Below, piece after piece: positions 1 to 9,445 of a stretch of DNA of 64,000 nucleotides. Under the pieces are notes generated by a model. The model was not told the DNA's origin. It made no database searches and saw only the letters and a list, made by a program, of their open reading frames with translations. Each line of letters opens with the position of its first letter. Within the stretch, counting starts at the first letter, position 1. Source of the DNA: CAYGSN01 sp964352675 (GTDB taxonomy: Bacteria > Pseudomonadota > Alphaproteobacteria > Micavibrionales > Micavibrionaceae); assembly GCA_964352675.1 (NCBI GenBank), contig CAYGSN010000001.1:1-64000 (forward strand). The letters run 5' to 3'. Position numbers and translations under genes: made by a program.

Positions 1-172
1 GAGAAAATAACAGGAACCAGGTACAGTCAAGGCCAATATCGGCGATTATACTCTGAAAGACGGAATAATAAGGCGTGATATATTTTATCGCGGCATCCGA
101 GATTGCAAACGCGCTATACGCCAATAGCCCTAAAAGAAAGGCTTTATATGTGGGAGAAAGATGGGTAAACAT
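1..172 (-). CDS. DMT/EamA-family transporter, N-terminal part (runs off the window)
   Basis: Reading the minus strand from the ATG at 172 gives an open frame of 57 codons to the window edge. It begins MFTHLSPTYKAFLLG and continues with a hydrophobic segment and the stretch ISDAAIKYITPYYSV. A first membrane helix followed by a DA-x-x-K motif is typical of drug/metabolite (DMT, EamA/RhaT-like) transporters of the inner membrane. Only the first helix and part of the second are present, so the substrate cannot be judged. It is divergent from crcB, with 23 bases between the two starts. The family call rests on this short segment only. Confidence 0.55.
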   Translation of the reverse strand, partial: MFTHLSPTYKAFLLGLLAYSAFAISDAAIKYITPYYSVFQSIIADIGLDCTWFLLFS

Positions 173-195
173 ATTGATACTATGAAGGTGAAAAG

Positions 196-579
196 ATGAT
201 AAACACAATAGCGATGATTGCCGCAGGCGGCGCGATAGGGGCCGTTATGCGTTACGGGGTTAATGTATTCAGTCTAAAAATGTTTGGGGATGGTTTTCCA
301 TGGGCGACTCTTGGGGTGAATGTCATCGGCTCTTTCGCTATGGGCGCGCTGATCGGTATTTTTGCCCATTTCTGGCAACCCTCGCCGGAGGTTAAGGCGC
401 TTCTGATTACGGGTCTGTTGGGCGCTTTTACCACCTTTTCCACCTTTTCTCTGGATGTGGCGACCTTGTGGGAGCGAGGAGCAACCATGCCGCTGCTCTT
501 TTATGTGTGCGGCTCTTTCGTGCTCTCGATTGCGGCTTTGTTTGCAGCCATGGCGCTTATCCGCTATATAGCTGCATGA
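196..579 (+). CDS. crcB: Fluoride channel CrcB/Fluc
   Basis: A 127-residue protein of the usual size for a Fluc subunit, with four hydrophobic segments. Family motifs are visible: GAVMRY at 15-20, NVIGSF at 42-47 and FTTFSTFS at 78-85; the phenylalanines and the TTFST turn line the dual pore in characterised Fluc dimers. It exports toxic fluoride across the inner membrane. The ATG is preceded by an AAGG-type ribosome site. The stop overlaps the rluC start (ATGA), so the two are translationally coupled. No fluoride riboswitch was recognised in the short 5' gap. Confidence 0.95.
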   Translation: MINTIAMIAAGGAIGAVMRYGVNVFSLKMFGDGFPWATLGVNVIGSFAMGALIGIFAHFWQPSPEVKALLITGLLGAFTTFSTFSLDVATLWERGATMPLLFYVCGSFVLSIAALFAAMALIRYIAA

Positions 580-1604
580 GCAATATTCGCCACATCACAG
601 TTTCCGAAGATGATGACGGTCAGCGCCTTGATCGCTGGCTGAAAAAGCACCTGCCGGACGTTCCCTACGGGCTGGCGCAAAAGCTGATCCGCAAGGGCCA
701 GTTGCGCATTGACGGCAAGCGTGCCAAGGCTGAGACGAAGCTGGCGGCCGGGCAATCTGTTCGTATTCCACCAGTGGAAACGCAGGCAGTGAAGGAGAAA
801 AAAGGGCTGTCTGCAGAAGCCAAAGCCTATATCAAATCTCTGGTTATTTATGATGATGGCGACATTATCGCTCTTAACAAGCCTTCTGATCTGGCGGTGC
901 AGGGCGGCACGAAGACCAAGCGCCATGTTGATGGCCTGCTCGACGGTCTGAAGAACAAGGCCGGTGTGCGTCCGCGCCTTGTGCACCGCCTGGATAAGGA
1001 TACCAGCGGCGTGCTCTTGCTCGCCCGCTCGGCCAAGGTAGCCAAGGCACTGGGGGAGCAATTCAAGCGCCAGAATATCCGCAAGATTTACTGGGCACTC
1101 GTTTCTCCCACGCCCGACCCGTTCGAGGGCGCAATCAATGCTCCCCTGATAAAGGCTGGCGGCGGGAACAAGGAGCGCATGGTGGTGGATGAAGAAAAGG
1201 GCAAACGCGCCGTGACCGAATATGCGGTGATCGAACATGCGATGGACAAAGCCGCTTTTGTTGCCTTTTGGCCGCGCACTGGACGAACGCATCAGATTCG
1301 GGTGCATGCCGAGTTGATCGGTAGCCCCATTCTGGGCGACCGAAAATACAAAGGCACACATATAGAACAGCCGCAGCAGCACGGTAGCGGGTCCGATTTT
1401 GTGAAGGGAATCGAGGGCTTGGAGACAATGAATTACGCTGATCGCCTGCATCTGCATGCGCAGCGCGTTATCCTCAAACATCCGACGCAAAAGGGCACAC
1501 TGGATATTACAGCCCCCCTGCCACCGGAACTGCGCAAGACCTGGAAGGCTTTGGGCTTTAATCCGAATTACAAGATTGACCCATTCGCAGATCTCGAGAC
1601 TTGA
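576..1604 (+). CDS. rluC: Large-subunit pseudouridine synthase, RluC/RluD type
   Basis: 342 residues. The N-terminus carries an S4 RNA-binding domain (roughly 15-75, RLDRWL and LIRKGQLRIDGKRAK). The catalytic domain follows, with the RluA-family motif HRLDKDTSG around 135-143, whose aspartate performs base isomerisation, and a later RTGRTHQIRVH motif. It converts specific uridines in 23S rRNA to pseudouridine. I chose the ATG at 576 because it overlaps the crcB stop and begins just before the S4 domain; in-frame codons upstream lie inside crcB. RluC is preferred over RluD from length and the S4 domain, but the exact rRNA sites cannot be told from sequence alone. Confidence 0.85.
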   Translation: MSNIRHITVSEDDDGQRLDRWLKKHLPDVPYGLAQKLIRKGQLRIDGKRAKAETKLAAGQSVRIPPVETQAVKEKKGLSAEAKAYIKSLVIYDDGDIIALNKPSDLAVQGGTKTKRHVDGLLDGLKNKAGVRPRLVHRLDKDTSGVLLLARSAKVAKALGEQFKRQNIRKIYWALVSPTPDPFEGAINAPLIKAGGGNKERMVVDEEKGKRAVTEYAVIEHAMDKAAFVAFWPRTGRTHQIRVHAELIGSPILGDRKYKGTHIEQPQQHGSGSDFVKGIEGLETMNYADRLHLHAQRVILKHPTQKGTLDITAPLPPELRKTWKALGFNPNYKIDPFADLET

Positions 1605-1635
1605 TTGCGCGCGTGCGGCTCTATACAAACAAACC

Positions 1636-3390
1636 ATGACCGAGACGGGCCCACATACAAAAAAGAAAACCTGGCTGAGCTTTTTTATCAGGCTGTGTAT
1701 CGGCTTTGCGGTATTTTTTGCCGTGATCTTTCTGGTGCTGGCCAATATGGGCGGTACGTCCTCCACGCTGAAATCCGCTGTGGAAGGCTTCGTGTCTTCC
1801 TCTACCGGCTATCACGCGCGTATCGAAACGCTGAACGGCATGCATTTTTTCCCCACAGTGCGGTTTGATTTTGAAGGGCTGGAGCTTTTTGAAAGCGCGG
1901 AAGAAACCGATCAGGAGCCGGTTATTACGGTTGAGAGCGTTAAAACGGCGCTTGGATTTTTTGATGTGATGTTCCGCACCGGAAACATGCGCGTGTTTGA
2001 AATTCGCAATGTAAGCTCCCTTCCCGGCAGCCTTCTGAAGCGGCCCGTGAAAATTGAAATCCTGGGGATTGAACTCCCAGAAGAGGGCAGTCCGCAGATG
2101 CATTTGCGTGGTGCAATTGGCGATACGCCCTTTGAGGCCGTCATGGCGATGGTTAAAAACGGGGAAGACTTTATCTTTACTGACGAACGGAAAATTACTG
2201 CTACCCTTGGAAAATCAGAAATTTCAGCCATGATGAATCCAAGGCTCGGTTTTGATTTCGGTCTGACCGATCTGGTGCTGTCCTATCACGGCGCTCCGGT
2301 TTTAAACGGAGAGCTTTACGGTGTTTGGAAACTGGATCATGCGCTGGGTTTTGAGGGAGCCGCGCGCCTGATGCCGGGCAACAGCCAGCTGGATTTTGAT
2401 GTTGAATATAAAAAATCCGGTGAAGTTGATGTCGTGTCCGGGGATGTGGAAGCGGCGCGTCTTGAGCCGAAGGATATAGAACCGGGCAGTCCGCTGCGCC
2501 GCTGGGTGGATAATATCGGTGATATTTTCGGCGGGCCGGACCCGGTTGGAGAGTCCGAATTCAGGGCGCTGGATAATCTGGATGTGGATCTGGATATTGA
2601 TGTTAAAAACCTGTCCGTTGATGGGGCAACGCTTGGAACTCTCAGCATTCCTTTGCGCATCGAAAATGCGCAATTGCACATTCAAGACGGCAGCGGAAAA
2701 ATAAGTGGTGGGGATCTGAAATACGGTCTTGATCTGGATGCCGCCCAAAGTCCGGCCAAATTCAAGACGGATATTACCGTTAAAGACATGAATTTTGGCG
2801 CCCTGCAAAAGGATTTCATGGCGGGAGAGGAGGTTAGCGGCGATGCCGACATTCTGCTCGATCTGGCCGGATCCGGGCAGAGCTGGCAAGAGGTTGAATT
2901 ATCTCTGGCTGGCAAAATCCGCTTTGTTTCCGGCGAGGGGCAGATGCGCTCCGGCGCTGTAAATATCTGGGGCGGCGGGCTGGTGAATTCCATTTTCCCT
3001 TCCCTTGATCCGGATAACGAGCTTAAGGTCAATTGCAGTATCATGGATTTCGTGGTTGAGGACGGCGTGGCCAAGGCCAATGCGCTGTTTGTCGATATGC
3101 ATAATATCACCCTGAACGGCAGCGGTACCTACAACATTGCCGAAGACGTGCTGAATATAAAGCTCAAGCCAAGCCCTAAACATGTTGCCATCGGTGATAT
3201 TTCCTCCGGTGTGCTTATAAAGGGCAAGCTGGCAAGCCCGTCTATCGAACCCAGCCTGTTTGATCTGGGCACCAAAATCGGAAAGTTTGTTTTAGGCACC
3301 ATAAACCCTGCATTCTTTGTATTAAGTTTGGCCGATCTCGGCCTGAACGACAACCATCCCTGTAAAACGTTTTTGGAAAAACAGGAATGA
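1636..3390 (+). CDS. AsmA-like protein
   Basis: 584 residues. A cytoplasmic basic stretch (KKKTW) is followed by one membrane helix (about 17-40, FFIRLCIGFAVFFAVIFLVL), then a long periplasmic beta-rich region with AsmA-type features: an early EGFVSSSTGYHARIE segment and a late DFVVEDGVAKAN...GSGTYNIAEDVLNIKLKPSPK region, which resembles the AsmA C-terminal domain. Members of this family are thought to be bridge-like proteins affecting outer-membrane lipid transport or assembly. The start is the first ATG after rluC. The stop overlaps the next gene (ATGA), so co-translation with the ATP12 gene is likely. The precise role is unknown. Confidence 0.75.
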   Translation: MTETGPHTKKKTWLSFFIRLCIGFAVFFAVIFLVLANMGGTSSTLKSAVEGFVSSSTGYHARIETLNGMHFFPTVRFDFEGLELFESAEETDQEPVITVESVKTALGFFDVMFRTGNMRVFEIRNVSSLPGSLLKRPVKIEILGIELPEEGSPQMHLRGAIGDTPFEAVMAMVKNGEDFIFTDERKITATLGKSEISAMMNPRLGFDFGLTDLVLSYHGAPVLNGELYGVWKLDHALGFEGAARLMPGNSQLDFDVEYKKSGEVDVVSGDVEAARLEPKDIEPGSPLRRWVDNIGDIFGGPDPVGESEFRALDNLDVDLDIDVKNLSVDGATLGTLSIPLRIENAQLHIQDGSGKISGGDLKYGLDLDAAQSPAKFKTDITVKDMNFGALQKDFMAGEEVSGDADILLDLAGSGQSWQEVELSLAGKIRFVSGEGQMRSGAVNIWGGGLVNSIFPSLDPDNELKVNCSIMDFVVEDGVAKANALFVDMHNITLNGSGTYNIAEDVLNIKLKPSPKHVAIGDISSGVLIKGKLASPSIEPSLFDLGTKIGKFVLGTINPAFFVLSLADLGLNDNHPCKTFLEKQE

Positions 3391-4094
3391 AGCGCTTCTA
3401 TAATCTCGTTTCCACGGAAAAAACTCTGGGTGGCTATGCTATCCTGCTTGATGGTAAATCCGTAAAAACACCTGCACGAGCCCCATTGCTGGCGTCAACA
3501 AAAAATCTCGCCGAGGCGATTATGGCCGAATGGGCGGCACAAAAAGATATGATCGATCCTGAAACTATGCCGCTGACGCAAATCCTCAGCACCAAGATCG
3601 ACCGTGTTTCCGCCGAGCGTGCAGCCTTGAGCGCGCAGGTTATCAAATACCTGAATGGCGATTTGATCTGCTACCGCACGGATCAGCCGCCGGAACTGGC
3701 AGAGCTTCAGGCACAGAGTTGGGACCCCTGGCTGGACTGGTTTGAGGAGCGCTTTAACCATCGCCTTGAAACCACCATAACGCTCAAGGCGCTCGAGCAT
3801 CCCGAAGAACTGCACTTCACCATCCTGAGGTCAGTAACGGCCATGAATGATGACGTGTTTGCGGTTTTTCAGCTGGTCGCGCCGCTGAGCGGTTCGCTGG
3901 TTCTGGCGCTGGCTTTCACCCAAAAAGCGTTGACGGCGGATGCCGTTTTTGCCGCCGCACGGGTGGAGGAAACCTATAAAGCCAGACTTTATAATGAAGA
4001 AAAATACGGCCCCGATCCGGCGCAGGAGGTAAAGGATCTCGCGGTGAAACGTGATTTGGATGCAGCGCAGCGCTATCTGGAACTTCTGGATTAA
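3387..4094 (+). CDS. ATP12-family F1-ATPase assembly chaperone
   Basis: 235 residues matching the ATP12 family: the N-terminal pattern FYNLVS...GGYAILLDGKSVKTPAR, then LAEAIMAEWAAQ, DPETMPLTQI, and a C-terminal ...EEKYGPDPAQEV segment. ATP12 proteins bind the F1 alpha subunit during ATP synthase assembly. In bacteria they are essentially confined to alphaproteobacteria, which supports the taxonomic call. The start overlaps the AsmA stop. The stop TAA (4092-4094) overlaps the stop of the convergent gene by three bases. Confidence 0.9.
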   Translation: MKRFYNLVSTEKTLGGYAILLDGKSVKTPARAPLLASTKNLAEAIMAEWAAQKDMIDPETMPLTQILSTKIDRVSAERAALSAQVIKYLNGDLICYRTDQPPELAELQAQSWDPWLDWFEERFNHRLETTITLKALEHPEELHFTILRSVTAMNDDVFAVFQLVAPLSGSLVLALAFTQKALTADAVFAAARVEETYKARLYNEEKYGPDPAQEVKDLAVKRDLDAAQRYLELLD

Positions 4095-4651
4095 AACCAG
4101 ATTTTTACATTCGCTATACGGTAGCCTTTCATGGCGCGGGACAGTCCCCGTGTAAAGCGCATGCCGAAATATAACAAAACCGGTATGGCCGTAATGCTCA
4201 GGCTTATAATAAAGGCGTACCGGTTAGAGCCCATAAAGTCATCCATACAGGGTTGGAACATATCGCTGCCTGTCTGCATGCTGATGGATGCGGGATCAAT
4301 CTGCCCGCTGGCCACAGCTTCCAGACAATCCATCAGGGGCGCGTTGTCCACAGAACTCAGCAGATATAAAATGCCGGGAATAAGCGTGATCACGGCAAAA
4401 AAACTGCCGATCCAAATGGTGCGGATGATAAAGACAGCATGATTTTCGCTCAGGCTGCCTTCTGCTGATTTTTTGCGCATTGCGCCTGCCGCCATTAAAA
4501 CACCAATTATAAACACAAGTGAAAGCGCGGCGGCTGCGGCATGCGGTAAAATCGAGAGGAGCAGGCCCGCCCCAAACGCCCCGTAAAGATTCAGGATTTT
4601 TTTACGCTCTTTCTCATCGCCATGTTGGTCGCTTTGTGTTTCTTCATCCAT
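4091..4651 (-). CDS. Small membrane protein of unknown function
   Basis: 186 residues. A charged N-terminus (DEETQSDQHGDEKERKK) is followed by hydrophobic segments near 22-60 (probably two helices), 72-100 and 145-168, giving about four membrane helices and one longer loop with two cysteines (CLEAV, PCMDDF). I do not recognise a family. The start codon follows the mutL stop directly (TAA then ATG), so it is probably translated from the mutL transcript. Its stop overlaps that of the convergent ATP12 gene. The tight placement suggests a real gene. Confidence 0.7.
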   Translation of the reverse strand: MDEETQSDQHGDEKERKKILNLYGAFGAGLLLSILPHAAAAALSLVFIIGVLMAAGAMRKKSAEGSLSENHAVFIIRTIWIGSFFAVITLIPGILYLLSSVDNAPLMDCLEAVASGQIDPASISMQTGSDMFQPCMDDFMGSNRYAFIISLSITAIPVLLYFGMRFTRGLSRAMKGYRIANVKIWF

Positions 4652-6439
4652 TTATCTGCGTCCAAAAAGTTTTTCGATATCCTTTAAAGATAGTTCGATA
4701 TAGGTTGGCCGTCCATGATTGCATTGCCCGGAGAGCGGTGTTTCTTCCATTTGCCGCAGTAGGGCGTTCATCTCCGCTGCGTTCATACGCCGCCCTGAAC
4801 GGATGGAACCGTGACAGGCCATGGTGGAGAGGATTTCATTCAGGCGATCTTCCAGCAGATCGGCCTTGTCATGCTCCAGAATTTCATCAGCGATATCACT
4901 CACCAGTTTCAGTATCTCCGCCCGCCCGCTGAGGAGTGCCGGGATGGATTGTACGGCCAGCGCGCCCGTCCCAAACACCTCTATTTCCAGTCCCAGTTTG
5001 GAGAGTGTTTCGGCATGATCCAGAAGCGCATTCATCTGCGCTTCTTCCAGCTCCAGGATCTCCGGGGCCAGCAAGCCTTGCTTTTCAATGCCGCGCTCGC
5101 CCATTTGCGCCTTGAAGCGTTCATAAACCAGGCGTTCATGCGCCGCGTGCTGATCAACAATCACCAGCCCGTCGTCCTTTTGCGCGATAATATAGTTCTC
5201 GTGAATTTGCGCTCGTGCCGCGCCGAGCGGAAATTCTTGATACTGTTGCTCTGGCTGTTCGTCTTCCGCCCGTGCATGGGGTTGGATTACCTGATCGTCC
5301 CATTTCATCTGAACCGCCTCGGCTAAATTCCCGTACGCATAAGAGCGTGGCACCGCTGGCGAAGATGCGCGATGTATGGGGAGTGACGGTCCGCCATCTG
5401 AGCCTTGCAGCCTGAAAGATGACAGCGCAAAGTTGGCTACCGAAGAGGCTGCCCGCCCGCCATGCTCATGGATTGCGTGTTTCAGTGCGCTAATCAAAAG
5501 CCCTCTGATATTCGCCGCATCGCGGAACCGCACCTCCGCTTTGGCCGGATGGACGTTCACATCGACATCTTGCGCGGATAACTCAACAAACAGCGCCAGA
5601 ATCGGGTGGCGGTCGCGGTGCAGAACATCCTGATAGGCGGCGCGCACGCATCCATTGAGCAGCCGGTCTTTCACGGCGCGGCCATTGACGAATAAATATT
5701 GATGCTGGGCCGTGCCCCGGTGCAGGGTCGGCAGAGAGGCAAAACCGTGCAGCCTTATGCCCTCACGTTCCGCCTCAATGTGCATGGAGTTTTCCTGAAA
5801 CTCCCGGCCCAATATTGCCCCCAGCCTGCTCTGCGCATCCATGGTGGCAGGATAATTTAAGGCAGTTTTTCCGTCTATCGTCAGGGTAAAAGCAATATGC
5901 GGCGCGGCCATGGACAGGCGATTGATAATGTCCTTCACCGCCATGGTTTCGGCGCGCTCGCTCTTCAAGAATTTCAGGCGTGCGGGGGTGGCGTAAAACA
6001 AATCGCGTACCTCAACCTTTGTGCCCTTGGGATGAGAGGAGGGTGCAGCTTCCTCCTTCTTGCCCGCTTCGGCTTTAATTTCCCAGGATTCGCCGCTATC
6101 CGCGTGTGTCGAAATTTTCATGCGGCTGACCGAGGCGATAGAAGGCAGGGCTTCCCCGCGAAATCCCATATGGGCGATGTTCAGCAAATCTTCACCTGGA
6201 AGTTTCGAGGTGGCATGGCGATCCAGCGCGGCTACAAGGTCATCACGCTCCATCCCGTGGCCGTTGTCGCTGACCACAATCAGGCTCTTCCCGCCACCCT
6301 CGATGCTGACATCAATGCGGGTGGAAGCGGCATCGATCGCATTTTCCACCAGCTCTTTAATCGCGGCAGCCGGGCGCTCCACCACTTCACCGGCGGCGAT
6401 CTGGTTAATCAGGGTTTCTGGCAAATGTCTGATACGCAT
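4652..6439 (-). CDS. mutL: DNA mismatch repair protein MutL
   Basis: 595 residues. N-terminal GHKL ATPase motifs are in order: ELVENAIDA (29-37), DNGHGM (58-63), GFRGEALPSI (92-101), GTK...DLFYATPARLKF (139-157). The dimerisation domain contains ACHGSIR and a CNHGRPT motif near the C-terminus. The metal-binding endonuclease motif DQHA-x2-E-x4-E begins at 429, so this is the nicking type of MutL found in bacteria that lack MutH. It couples MutS mismatch recognition to strand incision. The start MRIRHLPETLINQIAAGEVV is the canonical MutL N-terminus. Confidence 0.97.
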   Translation of the reverse strand: MRIRHLPETLINQIAAGEVVERPAAAIKELVENAIDAASTRIDVSIEGGGKSLIVVSDNGHGMERDDLVAALDRHATSKLPGEDLLNIAHMGFRGEALPSIASVSRMKISTHADSGESWEIKAEAGKKEEAAPSSHPKGTKVEVRDLFYATPARLKFLKSERAETMAVKDIINRLSMAAPHIAFTLTIDGKTALNYPATMDAQSRLGAILGREFQENSMHIEAEREGIRLHGFASLPTLHRGTAQHQYLFVNGRAVKDRLLNGCVRAAYQDVLHRDRHPILALFVELSAQDVDVNVHPAKAEVRFRDAANIRGLLISALKHAIHEHGGRAASSVANFALSSFRLQGSDGGPSLPIHRASSPAVPRSYAYGNLAEAVQMKWDDQVIQPHARAEDEQPEQQYQEFPLGAARAQIHENYIIAQKDDGLVIVDQHAAHERLVYERFKAQMGERGIEKQGLLAPEILELEEAQMNALLDHAETLSKLGLEIEVFGTGALAVQSIPALLSGRAEILKLVSDIADEILEHDKADLLEDRLNEILSTMACHGSIRSGRRMNAAEMNALLRQMEETPLSGQCNHGRPTYIELSLKDIEKLFGRR

Positions 6440-6516
6440 GAGAGGGAATCTAGCGCAAACACGTCCCGCGTGTCAGGGGTCAGCGCGTAGAAATGAAATT
6501 GTACGGTGGATAAGTG

Positions 6517-7839
6517 CTAAAGCGCGCCCAGATCTATTACGGCCCCGTCCAGCTGAACATCCTGCAGGATTGCGCCTTTCAGACTGGCTCCGGTGAAATC
6601 AGCCCGGCGCAAATCTGCCCCGCGCAGGATAGAATTGGACAGATCCGCGCCCATGAAAATGCTGTCGCGCAGATCTGCATGCGAAAGATTGCAATAGCGG
6701 AAATCCGAGCCGCTGAGATCTGCACGCTGAAGACGTTTACTCCCGTCCGGTTTTTTGATCTCCAGCGGGCCAAGGCTTGCATGGCTCATATCTGTACGGG
6801 AAAACTTGCAATAGGTGAAGGTGGAGCCGCGCAAATCCGCACCCCTTAGATTGCAATCGCGGAAGTCGGATTTATCAAAATGCGCACCCTGCATTTCCGC
6901 GTCTTCCAGATTCTGACTGAGAAAATTCGAGCCCATACAGCTCACGGCCGTCAGGGGATAGCGGTTCAGTTCCATCACATCGCGCAAATCATACCCGCTC
7001 AAATCCAGCTTCGCGCCCTTCCGTCCGGCGCTGGCGATGAAACTGATGTGATCCTCCAAAAGTTCCGGCAGGCTTTTGCCCAGCATATCAAGCCTTGCGC
7101 CCATATGTTTGTCCAGGACCGCCCCGGTTGTGTCAATCCCGAGTTTTTCTGAGCCTGTTAAAACAATGCCGGAAAGAATGGCCGAACGCATGCGCGCATA
7201 GGTCAAATCGGCCAGCGTCATATTGCTGTCGGTCAGGTTCGCACCTTCGAAATTGACGTGGCTCAGATTGGCTTCCTCCAGGATTGCGCCGCTGAGATCC
7301 GCATTTGAAAAATCAGCGGCGTGGGCCTGTATACGGGTCATGTCCGTCCCCGCCAGTTTCGCCCCGCTCAGGATCGTGTTGCCGCCTTCAGCCCCTGTGC
7401 GTTTGCGGTCCTCCAAAATGCCGCCCACACCGCGCAGCATGATTTTACCCTCGCGCATATCGGCCTCGCGCATATTTGCGTTGATCATGTTCACTCCGGC
7501 CAGATAGGCGCCGCGCAGATCGCACCGCGCAAAATCCGCATTCCGGCAATCGGAATGGCGCAGGTCGCAGGCGAACAGGCTAGCGCCTGAGAATTTTGTC
7601 TCCGATAAATCGCATTCGGCCATAAGAGAGCCTGTGAAATCGGCCTGGGAGAGGTTATGCCCTTTCAGGCTCAACCCGGAAAGGTTACGATACTGGATAA
7701 CCGCCCGCGCGCCGCCCTTTTGGCCGCGCAGATACATCGCATGTCTATCGATTTTATGATTAAGCTCGTTTTGAGAGAGAACAGGCAGGTTGTCCGGCTC
7801 CGGCACGGTTCTTCTGATAAGGTCCAAATCCTGGCTCAT
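6517..7839 (-). CDS. Large pentapeptide-repeat protein
   Basis: About 440 residues, mostly tandem five-residue repeats of the A(D/N)Lxx type (for example ADFTGS, CDLSET, CDLRHSD, ANLSHVNFEGANL, ADLRGSTF) that fold as a right-handed quadrilateral beta helix. The repeats come in two blocks. Each block is introduced by a similar non-repeat unit: HAMYLRGQKGGARAVI near the N-terminus and HISFIASAGRKGAKLDL around the middle, suggesting duplication of a module. The function is unknown; members range from gyrase-mimicking resistance proteins to membrane-associated scaffolds. I chose the ATG at 7839 (MSQDLDLI) because AAGGA lies a few bases upstream; an ATG at 7866 is in frame. No signal peptide. Confidence 0.8.
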   Translation of the reverse strand: MSQDLDLIRRTVPEPDNLPVLSQNELNHKIDRHAMYLRGQKGGARAVIQYRNLSGLSLKGHNLSQADFTGSLMAECDLSETKFSGASLFACDLRHSDCRNADFARCDLRGAYLAGVNMINANMREADMREGKIMLRGVGGILEDRKRTGAEGGNTILSGAKLAGTDMTRIQAHAADFSNADLSGAILEEANLSHVNFEGANLTDSNMTLADLTYARMRSAILSGIVLTGSEKLGIDTTGAVLDKHMGARLDMLGKSLPELLEDHISFIASAGRKGAKLDLSGYDLRDVMELNRYPLTAVSCMGSNFLSQNLEDAEMQGAHFDKSDFRDCNLRGADLRGSTFTYCKFSRTDMSHASLGPLEIKKPDGSKRLQRADLSGSDFRYCNLSHADLRDSIFMGADLSNSILRGADLRRADFTGASLKGAILQDVQLDGAVIDLGAL

Positions 7840-7904
7840 GCGCATCCTTCGCTGGTTTCGAAGCAATTTCTATCGCTTCCTTTCCCACTATACCACAGAA
7901 TTTT

Positions 7905-9443
7905 TTAATCTTTGGTCAATAAAAATCTGATCAGATTGCGGGTGGAGGAATCGCTCTCCTCCCCGGTTTTGCCGCTTTCCAGATTGCCCAAAATATCTTT
8001 GGTCAGGGTTTTGCCCAGCTCCACGCCCCACTGGTCAAAGCTGTTGATGCTCCAAATCGCGCCCTGTACAAATACCTTATGCTCGTAAAGCGCGGTCAAA
8101 ATCCCCAGATGCCATCCATCCAGACGCTTCAGGACAAAGGTCGAGCTGGGGCGGTTTCCCTCAAAATTCCGGTGTGGATGCTGTGGATTTTTTGTGCCTT
8201 CCATCAGGGCTTTGCTCTGCGCCAGCGCATTGGCGTTCAGTTTGGCGTGGTGGGTGGTATATTCGTGCGCTTTTTCCCCAATTAGAATAAAATCCGCCGG
8301 AACAATCTCTGTGCCTTGATGCATCATCTGCAAAAAGGCGTGCTGGGCATTCGTCCCGGGTTCGCCGAAGACAATCCCGCTGGTGTGGTGGGACAGGGCG
8401 CGGCCGTCATTGCCTACGGATTTGCCGTTCGATTCCATCTCCAACTGTTGTAGGTAACGCGGGAAATGTTCCATCCCCTGGCAGTAAGGTAAAACCGCCT
8501 GCGCCGGGAAGTTCCAGATATTCCTGTACCATACCCCCAAAGCACCCATAAGGACGGGAATGTTTTTCTCCGGCGCGCCTTGAAGGAAATGCGCATCGGC
8601 GGCTTTTGCCCCGCGCAGCAGGTCCTGAAATACCGGCAATCCGCAGGAAACCGCAATAGGCAATCCAATCGCGGACCACAGGGAAAACCGGCCTCCGATC
8701 CAATTGCGCAGTTGCAGGATGCGCTCCGGCGCAATGCCGAACTCTTTGGCGGCGGCCGTGTTTACTGTCACGGTATAGATGTTGTCTTTGCGCCCCAGCC
8801 AGCCGCAAACGACTTGTGCATTCACCATGGTTTCCTGCGTAGTGAACGTTTTTGAGGCAATAATGACTGCGGTGTTTTCGGCGGCCAGGTTTTGCAACAG
8901 TGCCGCCAGTTCCTGCCCGTCAATATTGGCGAGGAAATGAATGCGCGGCCCGTCGCGTAAATGCTCCAGAGCGCGGCACACCATACGCGGGCCTAAATCC
9001 GAGCCGCCGATGCCGATATGAATCACATCTGTAATATCGGGGTTGTCTCTTATAGCGGCTGCCGCCGTTTCGATCCGCTCCAGCGTTTCGTTCACAAAAG
9101 CAGATATGTTTTCGCCCTCAATCTCCAGACTCTTATCTACTGATCCGCGCAGGGCTGGATGCATCACCGCTCGGTTTTCCGTGGTGTTGACCGGCGCGCC
9201 AGAAAACATTTTGTCGCGCAGCTCTTCAACACCGCTCTTTCGGGCGATTGCAGCCAGAAGTTCAACTGTCTCCTCTGTAATGCGTTGCTTTGAATAATCG
9301 AACAGCAGCACTCCACCATCCTCTTCAAGCTTCACGTGGAATTTATCAAAACGCTTTGGATCTGCGGCGAACAGGTCACGCAGATGCATGCTATCCCATT
9401 GCGCTTTGTGTGTTTGAAGGTGCTGTAAAACGCCTGCGTCCAT
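7905..9443 (-). CDS. pgi: Glucose-6-phosphate isomerase
   Basis: 512 residues, usual length. Contains the two isomerase signatures, GRFSLWSAIGLP and GIVFGEPGTNAQHAF, the latter with the catalytic glutamate region, plus IGIGGSDLGPRMV and ASKTFTTQETM for phosphate binding. It interconverts glucose-6-phosphate and fructose-6-phosphate in glycolysis and gluconeogenesis, which also feeds UDP-sugar precursors. The start lies two bases after the M16 peptidase stop, so it appears to be the last gene of the operon running from lspA. Confidence 0.96.
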   Translation of the reverse strand: MDAGVLQHLQTHKAQWDSMHLRDLFAADPKRFDKFHVKLEEDGGVLLFDYSKQRITEETVELLAAIARKSGVEELRDKMFSGAPVNTTENRAVMHPALRGSVDKSLEIEGENISAFVNETLERIETAAAAIRDNPDITDVIHIGIGGSDLGPRMVCRALEHLRDGPRIHFLANIDGQELAALLQNLAAENTAVIIASKTFTTQETMVNAQVVCGWLGRKDNIYTVTVNTAAAKEFGIAPERILQLRNWIGGRFSLWSAIGLPIAVSCGLPVFQDLLRGAKAADAHFLQGAPEKNIPVLMGALGVWYRNIWNFPAQAVLPYCQGMEHFPRYLQQLEMESNGKSVGNDGRALSHHTSGIVFGEPGTNAQHAFLQMMHQGTEIVPADFILIGEKAHEYTTHHAKLNANALAQSKALMEGTKNPQHPHRNFEGNRPSSTFVLKRLDGWHLGILTALYEHKVFVQGAIWSINSFDQWGVELGKTLTKDILGNLESGKTGEESDSSTRNLIRFLLTKD

Positions 9444-9445
9444 CT

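Noticed and set aside
564..1766. 400-codon open frame on the minus strand across rluC
   Set aside because: It is antisense to a clearly conserved RluC gene, has no family motifs and an unusual amino-acid mix; it is a shadow of GC-biased third positions.
6450..6475. Short hairpin ACACG/CGTGT between mutL and the pentapeptide gene
   Set aside because: Only five pairs and no T run; too weak to call a terminator.
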